From Archangium minus (GTDB lineage Bacteria > Myxococcota > Myxococcia > Myxococcales > Myxococcaceae): a stretch of 64,000 nt of DNA. Made by a program: the position numbers and the translations under genes. The notes beneath the pieces were generated by a model that was not told the origin of the DNA, made no database searches, and saw only the letters and a program-made list of their open reading frames with translations. Every line of letters begins with the position of its first letter. Within the stretch, counting starts at the first letter, position 1. Where the stretch lies: positions 1,302,001-1,366,000 of the forward strand of contig NZ_CP043494.1 of the NCBI RefSeq assembly GCF_044360475.1, given 5' to 3'. Positions 43,055-51,425 of the stretch are shown here, piece after piece.

Positions 43055-44743
43055 CTACGGGGCCCGGTAGACCTCGGCGCCGGCCACCACCGTGAGCTTC
43101 ACCTGGGCCTTCAAGAGCTCCGCCGGCGACGCGTCCACCGGGTCCACCGAGAACGCCACGAAGTCCGCGTCCATGCCCGGCTTGAGCCGACCCCGCTCGT
43201 TCTCCGCGAACGCCGCGTAGGCCGCCCCCACCGTGAAGCCCTCCAGCGCCTCCTCGCCGCTCAGCCGCTGCTCGGGGTACCAGCCGCTCGCGGGCTGGCC
43301 TTCCGCGTCCTGCCGCGTGCGCGCCGCGTACAGCCCCAGCACCACGTCCGGCCGCTCCACCGGGAAGTCGCTGCCGAGCGCCAGCGGCGCCCCCGACTCC
43401 TTCAGCTTCTTCCAGGCGTACGCACCCTGGATGCGCTTGGGCCCTACGCGCGTCTCCGCCCACGGCATGTCGCTCGTGGCGTGCGTGGGCTGCATGCTCG
43501 CCACCAGACCGCTCTGGCCCAGCCGCTGGATGTCCTCCAGCCGCATGATCTGCGCGTGCTCCACCCGGTGCCGCAGGTGGCGCGTCCCCGTGGCCTCGGA
43601 CTCGCGCAGCAGCGTCTCCAGCACCAGCGTGTTCGCCCGGTCTCCAATCGCGTGCGTGGCCACCTGGAAGCCGCGCGACATGAAGGCCTTCACCCGCGCC
43701 TCGTACTCCTCGGGCTTGAGCAGCAGCAGGCCGCGGTGGGCCGGCTCGTCACTGTAGGGCTCGTGCAGCGCCGCGCCCCGGCTCCCCAGCGCTCCGTCCA
43801 GCAGCAGCTTCACCGAGCGCAGCGTCAGCATCCGTCCCTGGAAGGGGCCCTCGCGCAGGTACGTCGCGTGGTCCGGCCCCTGGCCATCCGCCATCGCGTA
43901 GACGCGCAGCGGCAGCTTGCCCTGCTCGTCCCAGCGCCGCAGCAGCCGGAAGGTGCGCAGGTCCATACCCGCGTCGTGTGCTCCCGTCAGCCCCACCTCC
44001 GCGCAGCGCGCGAGCGCCGCGGCGAGCCGCGCCTCCAACTGGGCGTCCGTGGGGGGCGGCACCACCGCGAGCACCAGGTCCATCGCGTTGTCCACGAGCA
44101 CGCCCGTGGGCTCGCCGTCCGGGCCTCGCAGGATGCGGCCTCCCGCCGGGTCCGGCGTGTCCTTCGAAATCTTCGCGCGCCGGAGCGCCTCGCCGTTCAC
44201 CCACAGCGCATGGCCATCCACACGCTCGAGCACCACGGGCGTCTTCGGCAGCTTCGCGTCCAGCTCGGCCCGGCCGGGGAAGCTCTTCTCCGGCCAGTCG
44301 TTCTGATCCCACCCCCGGCCGATCAGCCAGTCGCCCTGCATCGCCGTGGCGGGCGCGGCGGTCACTCGCGCGAGGATCTCCTCACGCGAGGCCGTGCCCT
44401 CCAGGCGCACTCCAGCGAGGCTCTGGCCGAGCCCCGCCAGGTGTCCGTGCGCGTCGGTGAGGCCGGGCACCACCGTCACGTCTCCCAGCTCCACCACCCG
44501 CGCGCCTGCTCCCGCCGCGGCGAGCACCTCGTCCCGGGTGCCCACCGCGAGCACCTTCCCCGCGCGCACGGAGAGCGCTTCGGCGATCGGCCGCTCCGTA
44601 TTGAGCGTCCGCACGCGCCGCGCGACATACACGGTGGTGGTGGAAGAGGAAGGGGCCTGCTGCGCTTCCGGAGTACGCCGGGCACAACCGGCCGCGCTCG
44701 CGACGAGGAGCACTGCGCCAAGGAGGGACTTCAAACCGTGCAT
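43055..44743 (-). CDS. Exported amidohydrolase lipoprotein (YtcJ-like)
   Basis: A 562-residue protein with a lipoprotein signal (VASAAGC, Cys20) and a metal-dependent amidohydrolase of the amidohydrolase 3/YtcJ group. Motifs in order: GLTDAHGHLAG supplies the first metal ligands, RVDGHALWVN is family-specific, then LKLLLDGALGS-like SVKLLLDGALGS, VATHAIGDRAN, RVEHAQIM and LGSDFPVE with the catalytic Asp. The C-terminal ENERGRLKPGMDADFVAFS closes the composite beta-sandwich. The substrate (amide, cyclic imide or nucleobase-like) is unknown. It lies 90 bases downstream of the M56 gene on the same strand and may be separately transcribed, since a CCCCGG/CCGGGG hairpin at 44762-44776 lies between them. 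Confidence 0.9.
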   Translation of the reverse strand: MHGLKSLLGAVLLVASAAGCARRTPEAQQAPSSSTTTVYVARRVRTLNTERPIAEALSVRAGKVLAVGTRDEVLAAAGAGARVVELGDVTVVPGLTDAHGHLAGLGQSLAGVRLEGTASREEILARVTAAPATAMQGDWLIGRGWDQNDWPEKSFPGRAELDAKLPKTPVVLERVDGHALWVNGEALRRAKISKDTPDPAGGRILRGPDGEPTGVLVDNAMDLVLAVVPPPTDAQLEARLAAALARCAEVGLTGAHDAGMDLRTFRLLRRWDEQGKLPLRVYAMADGQGPDHATYLREGPFQGRMLTLRSVKLLLDGALGSRGAALHEPYSDEPAHRGLLLLKPEEYEARVKAFMSRGFQVATHAIGDRANTLVLETLLRESEATGTRHLRHRVEHAQIMRLEDIQRLGQSGLVASMQPTHATSDMPWAETRVGPKRIQGAYAWKKLKESGAPLALGSDFPVERPDVVLGLYAARTRQDAEGQPASGWYPEQRLSGEEALEGFTVGAAYAAFAENERGRLKPGMDADFVAFSVDPVDASPAELLKAQVKLTVVAGAEVYRAP

Positions 44744-44832
44744 CGCTCACCTTTCGGACTGCCCCGGAGGCCGGGGTCGGTGGCGGCGCACTCTGGCGCA
44801 CTCGCGTGCGAGTGGGAACTTCGTGCTACGGG

Positions 44833-46689
44833 CTAGCGCTTCACTGGCTCGGCCAGCCCCTTGCTCACCGCGTCATCCAGCAAGGTCTGGGCCTTCTTCT
44901 CGGCCTCCTGGCTTCGTGCCTCCATCTGCTCGCCGAGCTTCTCCATCTGCTCGCCGAAGTCCTCCATCGGCTCGCTGTACTTCTCCATCTCCTTGCTGAG
45001 CGCCTCCATCTGCTGCTCGATGGGCTCCCGCTGCTTGTCGAGCTCGTCGATCTGCTTCTGGAGCTCCTCCTGCTCGCGCTCGAGCTGCTCCCGCTGGCGC
45101 TTGGTCTCCGGGGTCTCCTTCTCGTCATCCTCCATTTCCAGGAGGCTCGCCTTGAGGGCGAGCTGGGCCTGTTTCCGTCCCAGCTGGCCCTGCTTCGAGC
45201 CGAGCTCGCCCATCTTCCCGCCAAACTCACCCATCTTCCCGCCGAGCTCGCCCATCTTCCCGCCGAGCTCGCTCATCTTCCCGCTGAGCGCTTCCTGTTT
45301 CGTGCTGAGCTCCCTCATGTCCTTGAAGGCATCCTCGAAGGCCGTCAGCGTCTTCGCATCCCGGATGAGGAACTCCTGGCCATCATCGCGGCGCGCGTAG
45401 AGCAGGGGCAGCTTTCCGTTGCCCGCGAGGCGGCGAGCCACCTTCAGGTCGTGCGTCGAGCCGGACATCGTCGCGTCATCCGAGGAGCGGAGGAGGACGT
45501 AGGAGTACCTACGGTCTTCGTCCTCGACGAGCACGCGCGGAGGCGCGGGAGGCTTCGCCGGGGCGGCGGGCTGCGCGGCCGCGACGCGGGGCATGGGGGG
45601 CGGCGCGGGCGGAGTGGCGGGTGTTTCGCGGGCCACCACCTGGAAGGGGACAATCGCCACCAGGGCGAGGCCTCCCAGGGTCCAGCGCGTCCAGCGGCGG
45701 TGCTTCGATTGGGTCCCAGCATGTTCCAGCATGGCGATCCTCCGTTTGAGGGCTGCGAGGTGTGACGAGGCACCGGACGCCGCCGCGGCAGCCGGAGCGC
45801 GGGCGACACCGAAGATGAGCAGGAGCCGCCCGTACTCGCGGGGCGCGGCACCGGTGGCCTGGAGCGCGGCGGCGTCGCAGGCCTCCTCTCGAGCGAGGGC
45901 GTACTCCCGGCACGCCCGCCGCACGAGCGGATGGAAGAAGAGCACTGCCTGCGCGAGCACAGGCACCCAGCCGAGCCACAGGTCCCCGCGCCGCACGTGG
46001 GCGAGCTCGTGTGCCAGCGCCATGCGCTGCTCCAGCGGGGACAGGGTCTCCAGGGCCTTGCGCGGCAGGATGACCTCGGGGTGCAGCAGGCCCAGTGCGA
46101 GCGGGCCTGGCGCATGCTCGGAGACGAGCAGCCGGGGGACTCGCGCGAGGCCCAGCTCCCGCCCGAGTGTCGCCGCGGCCTGGTGGAGCGAGGCGTCCTC
46201 CAGCGGCCGGGCCTCGCGTCGGATGTGACGCAGCTGCACGAGCCCGCGCAGCAGCTCCCGCCCCTGCCAGGCGATGCCGCCGAGCCACACGAGCAGCGCC
46301 CCCCAGACCAGCGGCGTCCAGTCCGTGCGCGTCTCAGCGTGCTCCGGCGCGAGCACTCCGGGAGTGGACCTGTCACCGCTCTTCATCTCGCCTGGCCTCA
46401 CGTGCGCGTGAGCCGGTGCTGAGGCCACCTCCTTCACGAGGGCCACGCGCGCCTCGGAGGCGGGCAGCAACGGCAGGCGCACGGCGACGGGCGCGCACAG
46501 GCTCACCAGGCACTTGAGGCCCACGAGCCACCACAGCGTGGTGCGCACGGACGCAGGCAGCTTCGGCAACGCGCGCGTGAGTGCCCACACCGCCAGCGCC
46601 CAGAGCGCCCCCTGCCACGTCACCTGCCAGAGCGCGTGCAGGACACCGGGCCCGAGCTCCCTCACCACCTCCAGGTCCAGGGCGCTCAT
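44833..46689 (-). CDS. M56-family (BlaR1-like) membrane metalloprotease with long coiled-coil tail
   Basis: A 618-residue protein. The N-terminal half holds about four membrane helices with the zinc motif His227-Glu-Leu-Ala-His231 (LAHELAHVRRGD), as in BlaR1/MecR1 signal transducers that cleave BlaI. No penicillin-binding sensor domain is present. Instead, after a helix near 310-330 and a Pro/Ala linker, a small region is followed by a coiled coil from about residue 430 to 600, with register repeats such as GGKMGELGGKMGEFGGKMGE. The BlaI-type repressor gene overlaps its start as ATGA, so the pair is translationally coupled. The signal sensed is unknown. Confidence 0.88.
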   Translation of the reverse strand: MSALDLEVVRELGPGVLHALWQVTWQGALWALAVWALTRALPKLPASVRTTLWWLVGLKCLVSLCAPVAVRLPLLPASEARVALVKEVASAPAHAHVRPGEMKSGDRSTPGVLAPEHAETRTDWTPLVWGALLVWLGGIAWQGRELLRGLVQLRHIRREARPLEDASLHQAAATLGRELGLARVPRLLVSEHAPGPLALGLLHPEVILPRKALETLSPLEQRMALAHELAHVRRGDLWLGWVPVLAQAVLFFHPLVRRACREYALAREEACDAAALQATGAAPREYGRLLLIFGVARAPAAAAASGASSHLAALKRRIAMLEHAGTQSKHRRWTRWTLGGLALVAIVPFQVVARETPATPPAPPPMPRVAAAQPAAPAKPPAPPRVLVEDEDRRYSYVLLRSSDDATMSGSTHDLKVARRLAGNGKLPLLYARRDDGQEFLIRDAKTLTAFEDAFKDMRELSTKQEALSGKMSELGGKMGELGGKMGEFGGKMGELGSKQGQLGRKQAQLALKASLLEMEDDEKETPETKRQREQLEREQEELQKQIDELDKQREPIEQQMEALSKEMEKYSEPMEDFGEQMEKLGEQMEARSQEAEKKAQTLLDDAVSKGLAEPVKR

Positions 46690-47072
46690 TCCTCGCCCTC
46701 CTTCTTCGACTTGAGCCGGGCAACGGCCTCTTCGAGCTGGCGCAGCTCCTCGTCGCTGACCTCGTCGGCCTGGGACAGCCACGTGGCGAAGGGAGACAGC
46801 GAGCCCGCCAGGGACTTCTGCACGAAGTCACCCACCACGCCGCGCAGCAGCTCCGCCAGCGGCACGCTCGAGCTGTACTGGTAGACGCCCTCCACCTTGT
46901 TCCGGGTGAGGTGCCCCTTGCTCCGCAGCCGCTCCATCACCGTGAGGATGGTGGAGCGCGCCAGCCCCTGCGGCTCACCGAACTTCTCCGCCACCTCGCC
47001 CACGGTGGCCGGGCCGTGCTCCGCCACCCAGCGCAGCACCGCCAACTCCTGGTCTCCCACCGGCTTTTTCAT
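46686..47072 (-). CDS. BlaI/MecI-family transcriptional repressor
   Basis: A 128-residue winged-helix repressor, the normal length. The DNA-binding region is LAVLRWVAEHGPATVGEVAE followed by STILTVMERLRSKGHL. The family is inactivated by proteolysis through its membrane partner, here the M56 protein encoded downstream with a four-base overlap. Two operators of the expected symmetry lie just upstream at 47086-47105 and 47121-47138, so it almost certainly represses its own operon. No beta-lactamase gene is nearby. The ATG at 47072 aligns with the family start. Confidence 0.92.
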   Translation of the reverse strand: MKKPVGDQELAVLRWVAEHGPATVGEVAEKFGEPQGLARSTILTVMERLRSKGHLTRNKVEGVYQYSSSVPLAELLRGVVGDFVQKSLAGSLSPFATWLSQADEVSDEELRQLEEAVARLKSKKEGEE

Positions 47073-47085
47073 GCACCTCACCCGC

Positions 47086-47138
47086 GTGACTACAAGTGTC
47101 GTCACGAAGCAAGGTAGCGGTGACTACGGTTGTAGTCA
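47086..47138. promoter_or_regulatory. Two BlaI-type operators
   Basis: The first, GTGACTAC-AAGT-GTCGTCAC at 47086-47105, has one mismatch between arms. The second, TGACTAC-GGTT-GTAGTCA at 47121-47138, is perfect. Centres are 34 bases apart, about three helical turns. Both contain the GACTAC/GTAGTC half sites typical of BlaI and MecI boxes and lie directly upstream of the repressor start at 47072. Confidence 0.8.
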
Positions 47139-47155
47139 AGTCAGGGGAGGCGGGT

Positions 47156-48892
47156 TCAGGAGCGCTCGCGCTCGAGCACCAGCGGCGTCCAGTCCACACC
47201 CAGGGACAAGCGGGGCACGGTGACGCTGCCGTCCGAGGCGGCGGTGACGGTGCCGCTGGCCTTGCCGAAGCTCCAGCGGATGCGCTCGCCCGGCAGGCAG
47301 TGGAAGCGCTGCACGCGCCGGGGCGTCACGTCCACCACGGGCGTGTCGGTGACGCCGGGGCCGAGCACCGCGCGCAGGGGCAGCAGGAAGCGCCCTTGCG
47401 TGTCCACCAACGCGCTGGTGTCCCAGCGCAGCGAGCGGTTGAGCATGCCCGCCACGTCGCCATCCCAGCCGGTGTCTCCGGCAATCTTCGGGTCTCCCGC
47501 GTAGCCGGAGTCGTTGCGCCACGGCTGACGTCCGCTGCCCCCGCTGCCCGGGTTGCCGTCCCACGAGGAGCGGCTGAAGGCCGGGAAGGCCAGGTCTCGC
47601 CGCAGGAAGGTCCGCGCATCCGTGCGCGGGTTCCAGCCGCGGTCCCACCAGCGATGGCCCAGCCAGGGGTCTGCCTCCACATGTCCACCCTCGTCCCAGA
47701 CCGCGACGTGGCCGATGTGCCAGGACTGCAGTGACTCGTAGAAGGAGGCACCGGTGAGGGGGCTGGGCCTCACCACGGAGCCGAAGTGGATGATGGGGTC
47801 GTCCTTGCCGTGCTCCAGGAAGAGGAACTGCGAGCGCGCTCCGGGCTCGTCCCGCAGGGCGCGCGTCAGGTCCAGGCGGCTCCAGACGCCCAGGCCCTGC
47901 GCGTCCGGCACCTCCTCCTCGGGCATGCCCCACAGCGAGGAGAGCTGCGCGAGCCGCCAGGGACGGTGGGCTCGCGCCACCGGCTGCGCATGTTTGGCGA
48001 ACACTCCCGCGAAGTGCCGCGCGTCCAGCAGGCCGAGCGTCAGCGCGCCCGCACCGCCCATGGAGTCTCCCTCCACGAAGACGCGCTCGGGGTCCGCGCC
48101 GGGGTAGCTGCGCAGCACCCACTCCAGCAGCGCCAGCACTCGGCGCGCGGTGTACGGCGGCACGGCCGTTCCCTGCACCGGGCCTCGCGGCAGGCTCTCG
48201 GAGTAGCCCCACCAGTAGGTGAGGTTCGGGTCACTCGGCTGGATGATGAAGCGATCCGTGGACACCTGGGTCGTGGGCGGCCAGTTGCCCACGCCGTGCA
48301 GGCTCACCGTCACCGGCATGGGGTTGCCGGCCATGGCGGCGAGCGGCACCGTCACCACCGCGGGGAAGGTGCGCCCAGCGTAACCGGGGCTGTCCAACCA
48401 CGTGTCCGTGGGCTGCTCCAGCGTCAGGCGCAGGCTGCCGGGCAGCTCCTCGCGCTGGACGATGCGCGGCTCGGGCGGACGCACGGTGTCGCGCACGGCG
48501 ATCGTCATCCGCGCCTGCGTCGTGGCCTGGTCGTCCTTGGCGGTGAAGGTGACTTCGTGGCGCCAGCCGCCCTGGATGAAGTCCGGTTGGAAGGTGAGCG
48601 TGCGAGCGAGCTCGTCCCAGTGCGCCCCTGGCGGCAGCCCGTCCACGAAGACGCGCAGGTTGCCTTGTGCGCCCTCCACCTGGACGGTGACGCGCAGCAC
48701 CTCCTCCTCGTTCACGGTCTGCAGAGGCGGGACTCGCACCGTGAGCGTCTGGGGGCCGTTGGGAATCAGGGGCTCGGTCTCCGACTGAGCGGACGCGGAC
48801 CGTTGCGGGTCCAACAGCACCGTCGTCAACAACGCCAGGGCCACCGCGAGGTGCCGCGGATTGCAAGACTGGAACATCCTCACCCGACGCAT
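47156..48892 (-). CDS. Secreted alpha/beta hydrolase (esterase/peptidase-like)
   Basis: A 578-residue protein with a signal peptide (LAVALALLTTVLL, cleavage near ASAQ). Residues 45-170 appear beta-rich, a possible Ig-like or cadherin-like module (VTFTAKDDQATTQARM). The catalytic domain has the nucleophile elbow GDSMGGAGAL, an earlier SLHGVGNW strand and a late LEHGKDDPIIHF and WDEGGHVEAD, supplying the acid and His. This resembles the esterase or feruloyl/PHB-depolymerase-like groups. The substrate is unknown. No operon partner; the BlaI operators lie just beyond its stop. Confidence 0.82.
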   Translation of the reverse strand: MRRVRMFQSCNPRHLAVALALLTTVLLDPQRSASAQSETEPLIPNGPQTLTVRVPPLQTVNEEEVLRVTVQVEGAQGNLRVFVDGLPPGAHWDELARTLTFQPDFIQGGWRHEVTFTAKDDQATTQARMTIAVRDTVRPPEPRIVQREELPGSLRLTLEQPTDTWLDSPGYAGRTFPAVVTVPLAAMAGNPMPVTVSLHGVGNWPPTTQVSTDRFIIQPSDPNLTYWWGYSESLPRGPVQGTAVPPYTARRVLALLEWVLRSYPGADPERVFVEGDSMGGAGALTLGLLDARHFAGVFAKHAQPVARAHRPWRLAQLSSLWGMPEEEVPDAQGLGVWSRLDLTRALRDEPGARSQFLFLEHGKDDPIIHFGSVVRPSPLTGASFYESLQSWHIGHVAVWDEGGHVEADPWLGHRWWDRGWNPRTDARTFLRRDLAFPAFSRSSWDGNPGSGGSGRQPWRNDSGYAGDPKIAGDTGWDGDVAGMLNRSLRWDTSALVDTQGRFLLPLRAVLGPGVTDTPVVDVTPRRVQRFHCLPGERIRWSFGKASGTVTAASDGSVTVPRLSLGVDWTPLVLERERS

Positions 48893-49007
48893 CGTGCCAC
48901 ACCCTCACGAACGGCTTCAGAGGAGACTGAGGTCCCCGAGCCGCGGTTCTCGACCCTGCTCTGTCATTGAGCAAATCGCATGCCCCTGACACAGAGGCGC
49001 GATCTGT

Positions 49008-49781
49008 TCACGGATGGTCCGGGTGGAGCCGGTGCCGCCACCCGGAGCGCCGGGAGGTGAGGTTTCGGTTCTCGAAGAACTTCACCAGCACGAGCCCCGC
49101 GACGAAGCCGCCCACGTGGGCCCACACGGCCACGCCGCTGCCGCCCTCGGCGTTGAGCTGATTGAGCTGGGGCAGGCCGGTGATGACCTGGAGGCCGAAC
49201 CAGTAGAGCAGCACCAACCAGGCGGGCAGGGGGATGATGCGGAAGATGATGATGAAGATGAAGAGCATGTTCACCCGCACGCGCGGGTAGAGGATGAGGT
49301 AGGCCCCCATCACTCCGGAGATGGCGCCCGAGGCTCCGACCATGGGGATGGGCGAGGAGGGGTCCACCGCCACCTGGGCCGCCGCCGCCGCCAGGCCGCA
49401 CACCACATAGAAGACGAGGAAGCGCATCCGGCCCATGCTGTCCTCGACGTTGTTGCCGAAGACCCAGAAGAAGAGGCAGTTGCCCAGGATGTGGCCCCAG
49501 CTCCCGTGGAGGAACATGGAGGTGAGGGGCGTGAGGCGGTTGATGGGCTCCTGGTCGACCACGCACGCCAGCCCGTCCCCGAGCGGCACCTCGAGTCCTA
49601 CCGGGGCCCCTCCGGTGAGCTCGCCCGGGACGAGCCCGAGGTTGCACACGCTGGAGACGAGGGCCAGGGTATTGAGGCCAGCACCCTGCACGAAGACCCA
49701 GGTGGCCCCGATGGCACCGAGCAGCAGGTAGGTGACGATCGGCGTGCGGAGTGTGGGGTTGTCATCGCTGAGAGGAATCAT
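49008..49781 (-). CDS. Rhomboid-family intramembrane serine protease
   Basis: A 257-residue protein with six to seven membrane helices. The catalytic Ser151 is in GASGAISG and the general base His222 in AHVGGFVAG, both inside helices. The oxyanion-stabilising FLHGSWGHILGN loop is conserved. Such enzymes cleave membrane proteins near the outer face of the inner membrane; the substrate cannot be predicted. A cysteine pair (VCNLG and ACVVD) sits in an expanded first loop. It diverges from the epoxide-hydrolase-like gene over 125 bases. Confidence 0.93.
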   Translation of the reverse strand: MIPLSDDNPTLRTPIVTYLLLGAIGATWVFVQGAGLNTLALVSSVCNLGLVPGELTGGAPVGLEVPLGDGLACVVDQEPINRLTPLTSMFLHGSWGHILGNCLFFWVFGNNVEDSMGRMRFLVFYVVCGLAAAAAQVAVDPSSPIPMVGASGAISGVMGAYLILYPRVRVNMLFIFIIIFRIIPLPAWLVLLYWFGLQVITGLPQLNQLNAEGGSGVAVWAHVGGFVAGLVLVKFFENRNLTSRRSGWRHRLHPDHP

Positions 49782-49906
49782 CGGGCGGCTCCATCATGTC
49801 CATGACGGAGCTGCGAGGCACTGATTTCGTCGCGCGTGTATGGCGGCGGACGTCCTCGCCCCGGGACCGCTTCCGTCTGGGGAGGAGCGACCCTAGCTGT
49901 GTGCGC

Positions 49907-50863
49907 ATGACTGCCATCACTCCGCTCTTGATTCCGCTGCCTGGCCTGCGTGTGCAGGCGCTGGAGGCCGGCCCCGCCGATGGGCCGCTGGTGCTCCTGC
50001 TCCACGGTTTCCCCGAGCTGTCCGAGAGCTGGCGCGAGGTGCTGCCCCGGCTGGCCGAGGCAGGCTTCCGCGCGGTGGCGCCGGACCTGCGGGGCTATGG
50101 CGGCACGGACCGGCCCAAGGGGGGCTATGACATCGATACGCTGGCCAACGATGTCGTCCAGATGGCGCGCTACCTCCAGCCGGGGCGGCCCGTGTACCTC
50201 GTGGGCCACGACTGGGGCGGGCTCATCGCCTACCACGTGGCCGCCCACCACCCAGAGGTGGTGGATCGTCTGGCCATCATCAATGCCCCGCATCCGTCCG
50301 TGATGACGCGGGATATATGGAAGCCCGCGCAGCTCGTGCGCTCCTGGTACGTGTTCTTCTTCCAGCTTCCGTACCTGCCCGAGCGCCTGCTCTCCGCGCG
50401 AGGGGGCGCGTTGGTGCCGCGGTTGTTGCGCAGGTCGATGGTGGACCCGTCGCGCGTGCCGCTGGGGCGTCTGGCGGAGTACGAGGCCAACTTCTCCAGC
50501 AGAGAGGCGGCGCGCGCGGCCATCGACTACTACCGCCAGCTGTTCCGCCGCAACCTCTCGCCCAAGGGGCTGCGCGAGTCGCGGAACTACCCCCGCATCC
50601 GCGCGCCCTTCCTGCTCATCTGGGGCGAGCAGGACGTTGCCCTGCGCAAGTCACTCACCCAGGGATTGGAGCCATACTTCGAGCAGCGGCCCGTCGTGCA
50701 CTGCCTGCCCGAGGAGGGCCACTCCGTGCCGTTGGAGGCCCCGGAGAAGGTGGCGGCACTGCTCCTCGAGCACTTCGCCGCGGAGCGTCCCGTGGAGGAG
50801 GCGCGGGAGACGTGGGCCACGCGCGAAGGCGTGCACGGAGAGGAGCCGCAGCCCCCAGCGTGA
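49907..50863 (+). CDS. Alpha/beta hydrolase, epoxide hydrolase-like
   Basis: A 318-residue soluble hydrolase. The oxyanion motif is LLLHGFPELSESW, the nucleophile is Asp102 in GHDWGGLIAYH, the charge-relay acid lies in IWGEQDVAL and the catalytic His in EEGHSVPLEAP. An Asp nucleophile with the HGFPE motif is typical of epoxide hydrolases and haloalkane dehalogenases, and WYVFFFQLPYLPE gives the lid tyrosine region of epoxide hydrolases. The ATG at 49907 is preferred over an earlier in-frame ATG because the family start is close to the first strand. It converges with the YkgJ-type gene 12 bases downstream. Confidence 0.92.
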   Translation: MTAITPLLIPLPGLRVQALEAGPADGPLVLLLHGFPELSESWREVLPRLAEAGFRAVAPDLRGYGGTDRPKGGYDIDTLANDVVQMARYLQPGRPVYLVGHDWGGLIAYHVAAHHPEVVDRLAIINAPHPSVMTRDIWKPAQLVRSWYVFFFQLPYLPERLLSARGGALVPRLLRRSMVDPSRVPLGRLAEYEANFSSREAARAAIDYYRQLFRRNLSPKGLRESRNYPRIRAPFLLIWGEQDVALRKSLTQGLEPYFEQRPVVHCLPEEGHSVPLEAPEKVAALLLEHFAAERPVEEARETWATREGVHGEEPQPPA

Positions 50864-50875
50864 CAGGCTCTGGGC

Positions 50876-51397
50876 TCACTCCTTGAGGTGCAGCTTGCGC
50901 ACCAGCTCCTCGTACTTCTCCGGCGGGAGGTTGGCCTTCTCCAGCGCCTGCCGGAGCTGCTCGCCTTTCTTGTACACGGCCGAGTAGCCGCACTCGGGGA
51001 GGAACTCCGGCAGCGCTGAGTAGGCGAGGTTGCGCGGGTAGTCCCTGCACATGCCCGGGCGGCTGTCATAGGAGTCGCACTGCTTCGTTACAGGATCGTA
51101 GTGCGTGCAGCGGAAGACGAAGAGCTTGTGCCGGCGGTCCTCGCTCACGTACTCGAAGCCATTCACGAGCCGGTGCCAGGTGAGCGTGAGCCAGCGCAGC
51201 GAGCGCAGGTAGAACACGGGTCGACTCACGGCGATGACGGGCGTCTCGCAGCAGCGACCACAGCCATTGCAGGCCCCGGTGAGTCGGTAGCGCGGCTCTC
51301 CTTGGGCGCGCAGCACCAGGCGCGTCAGGGAGAGGTCGATGGTGTAGCGGATCAACGCGAGCCGTTTGATGGCTCGGCGGATGAGCCCGTCCCTCAT
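50876..51397 (-). CDS. YkgJ-type cysteine-cluster protein
   Basis: A 173-residue protein with the CxxCxxCC cluster CNGCGRCCETP near residue 43 and later Cys in FRCTHYDP, KQCDSYDSRPGMCRDYP. This is the UPF0153/YkgJ family, thought to bind a zinc or iron-sulfur centre; its biochemical role is unknown. The N-terminal 35 residues are basic and amphipathic. It lies 28 bases before the start-distal end of the histidine kinase on the same strand, so it is downstream of that kinase. Confidence 0.9.
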   Translation of the reverse strand: MRDGLIRRAIKRLALIRYTIDLSLTRLVLRAQGEPRYRLTGACNGCGRCCETPVIAVSRPVFYLRSLRWLTLTWHRLVNGFEYVSEDRRHKLFVFRCTHYDPVTKQCDSYDSRPGMCRDYPRNLAYSALPEFLPECGYSAVYKKGEQLRQALEKANLPPEKYEELVRKLHLKE

Positions 51398-51425
51398 GGT
51401 GGCGCCAGTCTACCAGAGGGGCCGC

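Noticed and set aside
44799..44814. CACTCGC/GCGAGTG palindrome as an operator
   Set aside because: It lies downstream of the M56 stop and is more simply a hairpin at the gene end; no regulator is nearby and the two-base loop is common by chance in such GC-rich DNA.
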